From an uncultured Pelagibacteraceae bacterium (GTDB lineage Bacteria > Pseudomonadota > Alphaproteobacteria > Pelagibacterales > Pelagibacteraceae): a stretch of 64,000 bases of DNA. Both the position numbers and the translations under genes were made by a program. Under the pieces are notes generated by a model. That model saw only the letters and a program-made list of their open reading frames with translations. It had not been told where the DNA came from and ran no database searches. Below, piece by piece: positions 29,133-40,944 of this stretch. The first letter of the stretch is position 1; each line of letters opens with the position of its first letter. The stretch lies in NCBI GenBank assembly GCA_902541285.1, contig CACBQD010000001.1, forward strand, positions 28,351 to 92,350, in the 5' to 3' direction.

Positions 29133-29993
29133 TTATGTTTTCCACCTATCATGAGTCCAGATCCACTGGTCTACATTTTTTAAAATCATTTTTTCAAGTA
29201 TCTTATTTAGATGTTCAGTGATTTCTTTGATTGATTTATTGTTCCCGATTTTAATCGGTTCTGAGACAAACATTTTAAAATAATTATTTTTTCTTCTCTC
29301 TATATAAATAGGCACTAGATCACATTTATATTTTTTAATTAATTGTGCGGGTATGGTCGTAGTACTAGCTGGTTTACCAAAAAAATTAATTTTTATACCT
29401 TCTCTTACTCTTTGGTCTATCATTAGTGCTACTGAGTTACCTTTCTTTATATTTTCAATAATTTGTCTTGTGCCTGATCTTCCTTTTTTAATTTGATTTT
29501 TGCATATAAAATTTTCTCTAATTTCTTCCATAGTTTTGTTAAGGAATACGTTATTTAGCGGTCTATAAATAGCGCACAAATTTATACCAGCTTTTTCAAT
29601 TTGGAGCGCCATTAATTCAAAATTATTGAAATGACCAGATATAAATACAGCTCTTTTTTTTTCTCTCTTAATTTTGTTTAGGTTTTCAAGCCCGTCTATT
29701 TCAATAAATTTATTTAATTTGCCATTTCTAAATGCTTTAAGAAAAGGATATTCAGCAAGTATTCTTCCATAATTTCCATATATTTTGCTGATAATTTTAT
29801 TGTAATTTTTTTTGTCTACAATGCCAGATTGTTCCAAATTATTCTCAATTAATTTTTTTGATCTAAATATTGGTCCAAACAAGCGTCCAATAAAATCTCC
29901 CACATTAGATCCATTTTTATAACCAATTATAATTAGTATAAAAAAAAACAATTTTATTAAAATAAATTCAATTAAGTAAAAAAACTTCCTCAT
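29133..29993 (-). CDS. lpxL: Lipid A late acyltransferase (LpxL/HtrB family)
   Basis: The 286-residue protein has an N-terminal membrane helix (about 8-26) and the HX4E acyltransferase motif as SGHFNNFE, followed by CAIYRPLNN, KGRSGTRQII and ALMIDQRVREGI, all typical of the family. It adds a secondary acyl chain to Kdo-lipid IVA on the inner face of the inner membrane. The gene overlaps lpxK by 4 bases, and the run lpxL-lpxK-waaA-msbA gives lipid A assembly and export in one operon. Confidence 0.92.
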   Translation of the reverse strand: MRKFFYLIEFILIKLFFFILIIIGYKNGSNVGDFIGRLFGPIFRSKKLIENNLEQSGIVDKKNYNKIISKIYGNYGRILAEYPFLKAFRNGKLNKFIEIDGLENLNKIKREKKRAVFISGHFNNFELMALQIEKAGINLCAIYRPLNNVFLNKTMEEIRENFICKNQIKKGRSGTRQIIENIKKGNSVALMIDQRVREGIKINFFGKPASTTTIPAQLIKKYKCDLVPIYIERRKNNYFKMFVSEPIKIGNNKSIKEITEHLNKILEKMILKNVDQWIWTHDRWKT

Positions 29994-30913
29994 AATTTCT
30001 TTAATAAAAAATTTTTAAATTCTTTTTCTTTTTCAATTTTTAATCCTATTTTTAAAAATTGGATATTTTTTTTTTGTATATTTGATAATCGATTGTAGTC
30101 TTTTTCAGTTGTTATAATTTTTAATTTATTACTCTTAGCCATATTTTTTATATTATTTATATCAGAATTTTTATATTTATAATGGTCTGGAAAAGTCATT
30201 ATTTTTTTTATCTTAAAATTATATTTTTTTAATGTTTGTTGAAATTCTAAAGGATTACCTATGCCTGAAAAAACTAGAAAGTTATTTTTAAATTTAAAAG
30301 ACTCAAGATTTCTAGGAGTGTATTTAGCTCTAAATATTTTTAAATTTGGATTTAATCTCTTTAGAGTTTTTTCGAAACTTTTATTATTTTTTTCACCATT
30401 AAGAAATGCAAGATCATAATTTAAAATATTAGTAATTCTTTCCCTTAATGGCCCAGCAGGCAAAACCAGCCCATTTCCAACTAGCTCTGAACTATTAAAA
30501 CAAGCAATAGAAATATCATAATTTAAACTTTTATCTTGTAAACCATCATCTAATATAGCTAACTTGTATTTTTTTCTCTCAGCAATTCTCAGCGCGATAT
30601 CTCTAAAACTTAAACAAATTAGATTTCCATATTTTGATAAAATATTTTGCTCATCAATTTGATCAATATATTTTTTTTTAATAAACACAGTTTTAAACTT
30701 GTATTTTAACATATCATTTATTTTTAAAACTAAAGGTGTTTTTCCAGTTCCACCTAAGTAAATATTTCCAACACAGATTGTTTTTATTTTGAAATATTTT
30801 TTTGGACTTAAAGACTTAAAAAAATTAAAAATAATTGTTATCAAACTAAATGGTAAGAGTAATAATGATATGAAATTGAAACTATCCCAAAAAATGGGTC
30901 TTTTTACTTTCAT
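29990..30913 (-). CDS. lpxK: Tetraacyldisaccharide 4'-kinase
   Basis: The 307-residue membrane-associated P-loop kinase phosphorylates the 4' position of lipid A disaccharide to give lipid IVA. It has an N-terminal hydrophobic helix, the Walker A GNIYLGGTGKTPL (about 48-60), ILDDGLQDKSL containing the catalytic-region Asp pair, and FSGIGNPLEFQ. It overlaps waaA by one base and lpxL by 4 bases. Confidence 0.95.
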   Translation of the reverse strand: MKVKRPIFWDSFNFISLLLLPFSLITIIFNFFKSLSPKKYFKIKTICVGNIYLGGTGKTPLVLKINDMLKYKFKTVFIKKKYIDQIDEQNILSKYGNLICLSFRDIALRIAERKKYKLAILDDGLQDKSLNYDISIACFNSSELVGNGLVLPAGPLRERITNILNYDLAFLNGEKNNKSFEKTLKRLNPNLKIFRAKYTPRNLESFKFKNNFLVFSGIGNPLEFQQTLKKYNFKIKKIMTFPDHYKYKNSDINNIKNMAKSNKLKIITTEKDYNRLSNIQKKNIQFLKIGLKIEKEKEFKNFLLKKL

Positions 30914-32142
30914 TATAAATAATTTTTAATTTCTTTAACGTTATTTTCAAAAATTTTAGCACCTAAATAATTAATCTTATTAAGTTTACTATTTGATATT
31001 TTGTAATTATGATTTTTTACAAATACCTTTTCCATTTGATCAATATTTTTAATCTCCGAAGATATTTTTAAACTTTTTAATTCTTTATATATTTCTTTAA
31101 AATTATTTACTTTTTTACCATGCATCACGTAATTACCCATTCTTACAGCTTCTAATGGGTTTTGTCCTCCATGGTTTACTAAAGATCCACCAATAAACGT
31201 TACATTTGAAAGTCTTAAAAATTTTGACATCTCTCCATATGTATTAACAATATATATGTCGCAATTTTCAGACGGTTTATGTCCGCTTGATCTTTCAGTA
31301 ACTATCAGTTTTAATTTTCTAAGTTCTTGCTTTATATCCTCTGATCTATTTATGTGACGCGGAACCAATATTGTAATTAAATTCTTAAACTTTTTCTTCA
31401 ATTTTAAATGTAATTTTCCAATGATTTTTTCCTCATTATAATGAGTGCTAGCTGCACAGAATATTTTTTTATTTTTAAAATATTTTTGAACATTTTTCTT
31501 CAAACTTTGTTTATCATTTTTGAAATACTTTAAATTTCCAATAAATTTAATTTTTTTAACACCCAATTTTTTTAAATAATTTCGGGTTTCTTGATTTTGA
31601 GGTAAAGCTATAGTTATTTTACTGAAAACATTCTTTGCAAAAGATGAAAAGATTTGCCATCTTTTGAAACTTTTACTCGTAATTCTAGCATTGATTAAAA
31701 TAAGAGGTATTTTTTTTGAATTTATTTTTTCATACATATTCGGCCAGATTTCAGAATCTACAAATATTGCGATTTTTGGTTCCCAATATTTTAAAAAGTT
31801 ATTGCATATAAATCCAATATCAAATGGATAGTAAATATGAGTTGTTTTCTTTAATGGTTTCTTTGCAATTATTGATGCAGAACTTAAAGTAGATGAAGTA
31901 AGTAAAATTTTTTTTATAGATTTGTCTTTTTCAAACTTATTTATTAAAGGGAGAATGCTCATGATTTCTCCAACACTTGCACCATGAAACCATATAGTTG
32001 TATCAGTCTTTTTTAAATTATAATAAGCGTATTTTTCTAAGATTCTTTTCCAATCTTCCTTTCCATTAATCACTCTAAAAAATAATATAAATGGTGAGAT
32101 TAAAAAAAAAATAATTCCTAATATATTATACAAAAAATACAT
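30913..32142 (-). CDS. waaA: Kdo transferase
   Basis: The 409-residue GT30 enzyme transfers Kdo residues from CMP-Kdo to lipid IVA. It has an N-terminal membrane anchor, FHGASVGEIMSILPL (about 52-66, with the catalytic Glu), VDSEIWPNM, LINARITSKS and a C-terminal FIGGSLVNHGGQNPLEA donor site. It is in the middle of the lpx operon, overlapping msbA and lpxK by one base each. Confidence 0.95.
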   Translation of the reverse strand: MYFLYNILGIIFFLISPFILFFRVINGKEDWKRILEKYAYYNLKKTDTTIWFHGASVGEIMSILPLINKFEKDKSIKKILLTSSTLSSASIIAKKPLKKTTHIYYPFDIGFICNNFLKYWEPKIAIFVDSEIWPNMYEKINSKKIPLILINARITSKSFKRWQIFSSFAKNVFSKITIALPQNQETRNYLKKLGVKKIKFIGNLKYFKNDKQSLKKNVQKYFKNKKIFCAASTHYNEEKIIGKLHLKLKKKFKNLITILVPRHINRSEDIKQELRKLKLIVTERSSGHKPSENCDIYIVNTYGEMSKFLRLSNVTFIGGSLVNHGGQNPLEAVRMGNYVMHGKKVNNFKEIYKELKSLKISSEIKNIDQMEKVFVKNHNYKISNSKLNKINYLGAKIFENNVKEIKNYL

Positions 32143-33884
32143 TAGTTATTTTTTATTTGTCTTTCGTAGAAGTTTTTATAAAGCAATGAATTTTTGATTA
32201 GATCATCATGTTTCCCTGCTGATTCTACAGAACCTTTATCAACAACATAAATTTTTTCTGAATTAAGAATAGTTGATAGTCTATGAGCAATAACTACTGT
32301 CGTTTTATTTTTTGTTAATTCCTCAATAGCTTTTTGTATTTTTTCTTCTGTTTCAGAGTCGAGAGATGAAGTTGCTTCGTCTAGAAGAATTATTTTGCTA
32401 TCCTTTAACAAAGCTCTCGCTATCGAAAGTCTTTGCTTTTCACCACCCGATAATTTTACTCCATTTTCTCCTATAACAGTCTGAAATTTATTTTCTAATT
32501 TTTCTATAAAATCTGTACACATTGATATTTTTGCAGCTTTAAAAATTTCCTCGTCTCTCGCGTCTGGTTTGGCATATTTAATATTATTAAAAATAGTATC
32601 ATCAAAAAGTGTTGTATTTTGATCAACAATAGATATTTCTTTCCTTAATGATTTAAGATTAAGGTTTTGTACTTTTTGATTATCAATTAGTATTTCCCCA
32701 GAGTCTGCATCATAAATTCTTGGTATTAAATTTAATATTGTAGATTTTCCCGATCCGCTGTGGCCTACTAGAGCTGTCATTTTTCTGCCAGCTATATCAA
32801 TATTAATATCTTTAAGGACTATATTGTTAAGATTTGATTTGTAACTAAAATTAATATTTTGAAATTTTATTGATGCATTACTTATATCTAATATTTTTCC
32901 ATTTTCATTTGTTGAAATTTTATTTTGTTGATCAATAATAGGTAATATTCTTTTTCCTGCCGATAGTCCTTGGCCAAAAGCAACGTTAACTGTTGCTAAA
33001 GACTTTACTGGTTGATAAGCAAGCATCATAGCAGCCAAAAAAGAGAAAAAATTGTTTATGCTAAGCTGGTCATTCATAATTAATTTTCCTGAGTAAAAAA
33101 TTAATATTGCAATCATTATTCCAGTTACAACTTCCATTATTGGAGTGGATCTTATAAAAACAGTTGCAATTTTTATTGATTTTTCTTTAAGATCATTGAC
33201 GAATTTTTCTGATCTTTCATGTTCATAATTCTCTCTTTGAAAAATTTTTATAATTTTATGATTTTTAAAAAGATCAATTAAATATTTATTTAAGTCGCCT
33301 GACTTTTCTTGTGCTTCTGTGGCAACTTTAATAATACGTTTTCCTAATTTTTTTGCAGTTATCGTAGCTATTGGAAGCATAATTAAAGCTATAAGAGAAA
33401 GCCTCCAATTTTGAAAGAACATCACAAATAACAAGCCAATAAGCGTTAAGCCATCCTTGAATAGGTTTAAAACTGCATTACTTAGCATCCCAGTTATTTG
33501 ATTTACATCAAAGTTAAGATTTGAAATATATTTTCCTGAATGTTTATCTTCAATTTTTTCAGTATCAGCTTTTATGAAAGAAGATAACATATCGATTTGA
33601 ATATTTTTTTTCACTTCTTCTGCAGTTTTTATCATTAAAACTTTTGCCAAATATAGAGATATGCCTTTTGTAGCAAAAGCTATTATGATTAAAAGTGGAA
33701 TTATGAAAATTAAACTTTGATCTTTGTTTATAAAAATTTTTTCTATTGCAGGGTCGAGTAACCATGCTGTTGCTGATGTTGCGCCAGCAACCAAAATTGA
33801 AAACACTATAGCAAGAATTATTTTATTTAGATGTTTTGTTGTATAATCATTGTACAATCTTTTTATAATATCAATATTTTTCAT
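32142..33884 (-). CDS. msbA: MsbA-type ABC exporter (lipid A flippase)
   Basis: The 580-residue half-transporter has six membrane helices (about 1-300) and a C-terminal nucleotide-binding domain with Walker A GHSGSGKST, signature LSGGEKQRL, Walker B ILLDEATSSLD and the switch His in VIAHRLST. MsbA flips lipid A-core across the inner membrane. Position next to waaA, lpxK and lpxL supports that substrate over drug export. It overlaps waaA by one base and ubiA by one base. Confidence 0.92.
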   Translation of the reverse strand: MKNIDIIKRLYNDYTTKHLNKIILAIVFSILVAGATSATAWLLDPAIEKIFINKDQSLIFIIPLLIIIAFATKGISLYLAKVLMIKTAEEVKKNIQIDMLSSFIKADTEKIEDKHSGKYISNLNFDVNQITGMLSNAVLNLFKDGLTLIGLLFVMFFQNWRLSLIALIMLPIATITAKKLGKRIIKVATEAQEKSGDLNKYLIDLFKNHKIIKIFQRENYEHERSEKFVNDLKEKSIKIATVFIRSTPIMEVVTGIMIAILIFYSGKLIMNDQLSINNFFSFLAAMMLAYQPVKSLATVNVAFGQGLSAGKRILPIIDQQNKISTNENGKILDISNASIKFQNINFSYKSNLNNIVLKDINIDIAGRKMTALVGHSGSGKSTILNLIPRIYDADSGEILIDNQKVQNLNLKSLRKEISIVDQNTTLFDDTIFNNIKYAKPDARDEEIFKAAKISMCTDFIEKLENKFQTVIGENGVKLSGGEKQRLSIARALLKDSKIILLDEATSSLDSETEEKIQKAIEELTKNKTTVVIAHRLSTILNSEKIYVVDKGSVESAGKHDDLIKNSLLYKNFYERQIKNN

Positions 33885-34753
33885 TAAGTTAATTTTCCTA
33901 CTAGCAAAATTATTAAAATAATAAGACCCAAAAGATTGTTGCTTTTAAATTTTGCCAAGCAGTCATTCCCATTTTCAGTTTTTAATTTGAGAGATTGAAA
34001 AATTAACAAATGAGTTAAAGGCACTATTAAAGCAATGTAATATAAATAATTAAAATTCATTTTATAACCAACAAGAAACAATGATATTAAAAATATAATG
34101 TAACAAAACGATATAAATTTTTTTGGGTTATTTTTAAATTTAATCGATGTTGATTTAACTCCAATTATTTCATCATCATTAATATCTTGATATCCATATA
34201 TTGTGTCGTAACCTAATGTCCAAAATGTGGCTCCTAAATAAAATATAATTGGTACTATAGAAACTTCATTTTGAATGGATATCCATGCCAAAACTAGACC
34301 GTAATTAAAAGTAATACCTAAAAAAAGTTGAGGCCAGTAAGTAAATCTTTTCATTAATGGATATGTAAAAGCCAGCGGCATTGAAAGAAGAGCCATATAA
34401 ATGGTAAATTTATTAAAATTTATCAAAACTAAAAACGCGATTAAACATAAGAATGCAGCATATATTGCAGCATTAAATACGGAAATTTTTTCTGACGCGA
34501 TTGGTCTATTTTTTGTTCTTTCAACTAACTTGTCAATTTTTCTATCACTTATATCGTTAACAATACATCCTGCTGATCTCATTAGGACAGATCCAGAAAA
34601 AAATAAAAAAGCATAAATAAAATAAGTATTCAGAGATAGAGAAAAATCATATGAAATTGTTAAACCCCAGATGCATGGCCAGAATAGAAGCATGAAACCA
34701 ATTGGTTTATTAAGTCTTGTTAATTCAATAAAAATTTTAACCTTTTCAGACAT
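33884..34753 (-). CDS. ubiA: 4-hydroxybenzoate polyprenyltransferase
   Basis: The 289-residue intramembrane prenyltransferase joins a polyprenyl chain to 4-hydroxybenzoate in ubiquinone synthesis. It has about eight membrane helices and the two Asp-rich motifs: NDISDRKIDKLVERTKNRP and YGYQDINDDEIIGVKS. It is the first gene of the ubiA-msbA-waaA-lpxK-lpxL run. A second UbiA-superfamily gene (ctaB) is in this window but its motifs differ and it sits in the cox operon. Confidence 0.94.
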   Translation of the reverse strand: MSEKVKIFIELTRLNKPIGFMLLFWPCIWGLTISYDFSLSLNTYFIYAFLFFSGSVLMRSAGCIVNDISDRKIDKLVERTKNRPIASEKISVFNAAIYAAFLCLIAFLVLINFNKFTIYMALLSMPLAFTYPLMKRFTYWPQLFLGITFNYGLVLAWISIQNEVSIVPIIFYLGATFWTLGYDTIYGYQDINDDEIIGVKSTSIKFKNNPKKFISFCYIIFLISLFLVGYKMNFNYLYYIALIVPLTHLLIFQSLKLKTENGNDCLAKFKSNNLLGLIILIILLVGKLT

Positions 34754-34802
34754 AATTTACTTGTAAATAACAAAGCGTAGATTCATAATCAAACTGATTC
34801 GC

Positions 34803-35210
34803 ATGAATATTGATTACACTGTTACCGCATTAATGTTTCCCGCCATTCCTTTGATTATGGCTGTCTATAGTAATAGATTTCATACATTAAGCGGTTTGAT
34901 TAGAAAAATACACGACGAATATGTTTTTGAAAAGCATACTCCACCAGAGTGGAAGCAGCAGCTTATTAATTTAAATGATAGAGTAAAAAATTTAAGAATT
35001 ACTATACTTTTTGCAGCATTTGGTTTTCTATTTAATATGCTTACTGTTTTTGCTCTTTATTTAGAGACATATTTTTTAGCTAGAATAATTTTTGGCTCTT
35101 GTTGTTTATCGATGATGGTATCAATAATATTTTTTATAAGAGAAATACAAATCTCGACTAGAGCGTTAAGACTTCATCTTTCAGATATGGATGATCAATT
35201 TAAGGAATAA
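34803..35210 (+). CDS. DUF2721 membrane protein
   Basis: The 135-residue protein has a hydrophobic N-terminal helix (FPAIPLIMAVYSNRF), a polar middle (LIRKIHDEY, LINLNDRVKNLRI) and two further helices, the DUF2721 layout. Function is unknown; members are inner-membrane proteins. It is divergent from ubiA over 49 bases and overlaps the convergent quinone oxidoreductase gene by 11 bases. Confidence 0.82.
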   Translation: MNIDYTVTALMFPAIPLIMAVYSNRFHTLSGLIRKIHDEYVFEKHTPPEWKQQLINLNDRVKNLRITILFAAFGFLFNMLTVFALYLETYFLARIIFGSCCLSMMVSIIFFIREIQISTRALRLHLSDMDDQFKE

Positions 35211-36171
35211 TAACTGCTGGTCCTGTTAAAACCCTATTCTCTAAATCTATGTGAGCTTGTTTAGCTTCACTTAATTTATATTTTTTAGAAACTTCGATTT
35301 TTATTTTCCCTGAGAGAACAGCATCAAAAACCAACTTAGCAGATTTTTTTAATTCATCTCTTGTAATTGTATAATGCATTATGGACGGTCTTGTAAAAAA
35401 AAGACCTTTTGTATTTATATGTTTTTTGACATCTATAGTGTGAACATATCCAGATGCATTTCCAAATGCTACCATCATACCTCTAATTTTTAAACACTCT
35501 ATTGATCCCTCAAAAGTTTTTGCTCCAACACCATCATAAACAACATCTATTCCGTTTTTACCTACTATTTTTTCAACTTCTTCCACAAAATTATGATCTG
35601 TATAATTGATGACATGATGACACCCATTTTTTTTTGCTATTTCAACTTTTTCTTTAGATCCAACTGTTCCAATGACTTCACATCCTAATGCATTAGCCCA
35701 CTGGCATAATATTTGACCAACACCACCAGCTGCAGCATGAAATAAAACTTTATCTCCTTTTTTTACAGCATATGACCTGTGTAATAAATATTCTGATGTT
35801 ATTCCTTTCAATAAAACACAGGAAGCTATTTCATCTGAAATACCTTCTGGCACCGTGACTAATTTTTCTTCTGGCATTATTTGTTTTTCTGAGTATCCAC
35901 TTATTGGAGCAGATGCATGACTTACTCGATCTCCAACTTTAAAAAGACTTACTTCAGAGCCAATTTCTTCAACTACTCCAGATGCTTCTAGTCCAAGTCC
36001 ACTTGGTAATTCAATTGGATACAAACCTGTTCGATGGTAAACATCAATATAATTAAGTCCAACTGACAAATTTTTAACGAGAACTTCCTTTGGACCAGGT
36101 TTACCGATTTCAATATCCTTGTATTCTAAGACTTCTGGGCCACCAAACTTTTCAAATCTTATAGCTTTCAT
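35200..36171 (-). CDS. qor: NADPH:quinone reductase (MDR family)
   Basis: The 323-residue medium-chain dehydrogenase/reductase resembles QOR: no structural zinc-site cysteine cluster is seen, and the cofactor loop is AAAGGVGQILCQWANALG. GLNYIDVYHRTGLYPIELPSGLGLEASGVVEEIG is the typical N-terminal substrate region. It probably reduces quinones or enones with NADPH in the cytoplasm. It lies 2 bases downstream of the pirin gene and forms a three-gene minus-strand set with pirin and a dehalogenase-type gene. Physiological substrate not known. Confidence 0.88.
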   Translation of the reverse strand: MKAIRFEKFGGPEVLEYKDIEIGKPGPKEVLVKNLSVGLNYIDVYHRTGLYPIELPSGLGLEASGVVEEIGSEVSLFKVGDRVSHASAPISGYSEKQIMPEEKLVTVPEGISDEIASCVLLKGITSEYLLHRSYAVKKGDKVLFHAAAGGVGQILCQWANALGCEVIGTVGSKEKVEIAKKNGCHHVINYTDHNFVEEVEKIVGKNGIDVVYDGVGAKTFEGSIECLKIRGMMVAFGNASGYVHTIDVKKHINTKGLFFTRPSIMHYTITRDELKKSAKLVFDAVLSGKIKIEVSKKYKLSEAKQAHIDLENRVLTGPAVIIP

Positions 36172-36173
36172 AT

Positions 36174-37019
36174 TTACTTTACAAAATTACCATTATGATA
36201 ATCATCAATTGCTTGAAGTATTTCTTGTTTAGTATTCATGACGAATGGACCACCTCTTGCAATCTGTTCTCCTATCGGTTTTCCAGATATTAGTAAAAAT
36301 TTAGCGTTTGTTAAAGCAGTTACTTTTAAGTTTTCACCTTTAGATAATAAAATTAATGTAGAGTCTTTAACACTTTCATGTTTATTGTTTCCAATTTCTA
36401 TCTCACCTTCAATTAAATATATGAATGAATTGTGTGTGGATGGAACTTGATGATTAAAAATTTTACTTTCATTTAATTCTACATCAAAATAAATTGGATC
36501 GACATTGTGTTTTTTTATTGGACCTTCTGAATTTTCAAATTTTCCAGCTATTACTTTTATAAATTTATCTTCATCCTTATGTGTACTCATTTTATCAGAG
36601 TCTATATAATGGTATTCTGGTTTGCTCATCTTTTCGCTAGCAGGCATATTAATCCATAATTGAAAACCATGAAGTTTTCCATCATTCATAGCTGGCATTT
36701 CAGAATGTATTATTCCACTGCCAGTTTTCATCCACTGTACATCTCCTGCGGTCATTTTTCCTTGACCACCTGTACTATCTTTATGTTCGAAACTCCCAGC
36801 TAACATGTATGTAACTGTTTCAATTCCTCTGTGTGGATGAGGAGGAAAGCCTGCAATATAATCATCTTTATTTTCTGAACCAAATTCATCTAACATCAAA
36901 AATGGATCATAATAATTTGGTTCAACACCAATACTTCTTTTTAATTTAACTCCGGCACCATCTGATGCTGGTGTTGGATCTATAATTTTTTCTACTTCGA
37001 TATTTGTCATGTTGTTCAT
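36174..37019 (-). CDS. Pirin-family cupin
   Basis: The 281-residue bicupin shows the pirin metal site: PHPHRGIETVTYMLAGSFEH supplies two His and a later His, and SGIIHSEMP the Glu/His region. It ends in the pirin C-terminal signature GGPFVMNTKQEILQAIDDY. Bacterial pirins act as quercetin dioxygenases or metabolic regulators of pyruvate metabolism; which applies here cannot be read from sequence. It lies between a quinone reductase and a HAD dehalogenase gene on the same strand. Confidence 0.93.
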   Translation of the reverse strand: MNNMTNIEVEKIIDPTPASDGAGVKLKRSIGVEPNYYDPFLMLDEFGSENKDDYIAGFPPHPHRGIETVTYMLAGSFEHKDSTGGQGKMTAGDVQWMKTGSGIIHSEMPAMNDGKLHGFQLWINMPASEKMSKPEYHYIDSDKMSTHKDEDKFIKVIAGKFENSEGPIKKHNVDPIYFDVELNESKIFNHQVPSTHNSFIYLIEGEIEIGNNKHESVKDSTLILLSKGENLKVTALTNAKFLLISGKPIGEQIARGGPFVMNTKQEILQAIDDYHNGNFVK

Positions 37020-37030
37020 ATAGGATATAT

Positions 37031-37693
37031 CTAAATTAAATCAAGTAATTCTGATAAATTACTTATTTGTTGGTTAGGTTCAAAATCTAATTTATCAAAA
37101 ATATTATTATTTCTATTTACCCAAACTGTGTTGTATCCATAATTCCCTGCACCAGAAACATCCCATGTATTAGCACTTAAGAATAAAACTTCATTCTTTT
37201 CAATATTATATTTATTTATTGGAAGATCATATACTTTTGAATCTGGTTTAAAAATACCAGCTTCTTCTACAGAAAAAATATCATCAAAAATATCTTTTAA
37301 TTGATTGCTAACTACAAGTTCATTTAAAAGGTCAGGTGTACCATTTGATAGAATTGATAATTTATAATTTGATTGTTTTAATTTTTTTAAAGCATCCCTT
37401 ACTTCTGTAAATGGTGAAAGCACTTTATATAAATTTAATAGTTCTGATCTCATTGAATTATCAATATTGTAAAAATTCATAGATTTATCCAAACTATCTT
37501 CAGTGATTTGCCAAAAATCTTTGTGTCTTCTCATTAAACTTCTAAGCCAAGTATATTCAAGCTGTGTAGTTCTCCAATAATTAGCGAATCCTTCCCATTT
37601 ATCTCCTAATTTTTCCTTACATTTTTCAGCTGCAGAATTAACATCAAATAGGGTGCCGTATGCATCAAATATGATTGCTTTAATTTTTTTCAT
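37031..37693 (-). CDS. Haloacid dehalogenase type II (HAD superfamily)
   Basis: The 220-residue protein has the type II 2-haloacid dehalogenase pattern: nucleophile motif IIFDAYGTLFDV, motif II ILSNGTPDLL, Lys in FKPDSKVYDLP, and FLSANTWDVSGAGNYGYNTVWVNR in place of the usual GDxxxD. That last SANxWDxxGA motif distinguishes dehalogenases from phosphatases in this family. Substrate could be a haloacetate or a related small acid. It is divergent from rsmE with only 17 bases between the start codons. Confidence 0.88.
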   Translation of the reverse strand: MKKIKAIIFDAYGTLFDVNSAAEKCKEKLGDKWEGFANYWRTTQLEYTWLRSLMRRHKDFWQITEDSLDKSMNFYNIDNSMRSELLNLYKVLSPFTEVRDALKKLKQSNYKLSILSNGTPDLLNELVVSNQLKDIFDDIFSVEEAGIFKPDSKVYDLPINKYNIEKNEVLFLSANTWDVSGAGNYGYNTVWVNRNNNIFDKLDFEPNQQISNLSELLDLI

Positions 37694-37710
37694 AAATTAA
37701 TTTAAATATA

Positions 37711-38409
37711 ATGAGCAATATTAGAATATTTTATCCAGGAAAATTATCAATTAATTTAGAAACAAATTTAACTAAGTCTCAATCACATTATTTATTGAAA
37801 GTAATGAGGATTAAACAAGGAGAGACCTTTTCAGTTTTTAATAAATCTGGAGAATGGAAGTCAATTGTAACTGAAATTTCAAAAAGCAGCTTAAATTTTA
37901 AGGTTGTTGAACAATTAAGACAAAAAGATAAAGAGCAAGAAATCTGGCTAGCTTTCTCACCTATTAAATCAAATTATTTTAACTTTATGATACAAAAAGC
38001 AACTGAGCTTGGAGTAACAAAATTTGTACCAATTATTTCTGAAAGGACGATTGTTAGAAAAGTAAATAATGAGAGATTAAATAAAATAATTATAGAGTCG
38101 TGTGAGCAAAGTAATAGAATAAATATTCCCTCAATTGAAAAACCTCAATCATTAGATAAATTCCTGTCTAATAATTCAGATATAAATTTAATTTTTGGAG
38201 ATTTAAATACGAATAATAAAAAAATTAAAATTTCTAATTCAAAACCAAATTGTCTTTTAATTGGTCCTGAAGGGGATTATTCAGCCAGTGAAATTAAAAA
38301 GATTCTAAACTTTAAAGGGTCTCAATCGATAAAACTAAGTGATAACATTTTAAGGTCTGAAACTGCGGTTATATCCGCGTTATCTGTGATCAATTATTTG
38401 CAAAATTGA
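37711..38409 (+). CDS. rsmE: 16S rRNA (uracil-1498 N3)-methyltransferase
   Basis: The 232-residue SPOUT-class methyltransferase methylates U1498 of 16S rRNA. It has the N-terminal PUA-like domain (SHYLLKVMRIKQGE) and the trefoil-knot SAM site GPEGDYSASEI followed by LSDNILRSETAV. It precedes the cytochrome oxidase genes, with a 59-base spacer before the ctaC start. Confidence 0.94.
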   Translation: MSNIRIFYPGKLSINLETNLTKSQSHYLLKVMRIKQGETFSVFNKSGEWKSIVTEISKSSLNFKVVEQLRQKDKEQEIWLAFSPIKSNYFNFMIQKATELGVTKFVPIISERTIVRKVNNERLNKIIIESCEQSNRINIPSIEKPQSLDKFLSNNSDINLIFGDLNTNNKKIKISNSKPNCLLIGPEGDYSASEIKKILNFKGSQSIKLSDNILRSETAVISALSVINYLQN

Positions 38410-38413
38410 TAAA

Positions 38414-38444
38414 TTGTCGCGAATTCTCTAGTATTTTTTATAAT
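38414..38444 (+). promoter_or_regulatory. Possible promoter of the cytochrome oxidase operon
   Basis: TTGTCG (38414-38419) and a perfect TATAAT (38439-38444) are separated by 19 bases, just after the rsmE stop and 24 bases before the preferred ctaC start. The spacer is longer than ideal, so this is a candidate only. Confidence 0.3.
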
Positions 38445-38468
38445 ATTTTCGATCTATATAGAAAACAA

Positions 38469-40918
<2,450 letters not shown>

Positions 40919-40944
40919 TAACGTCTTAAGATATAAAAAATAAA

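Noticed and set aside
38406..38468. Upstream extension of ctaC
   Set aside because: Would place 21 polar residues before the signal peptide; start at 38469 is better.
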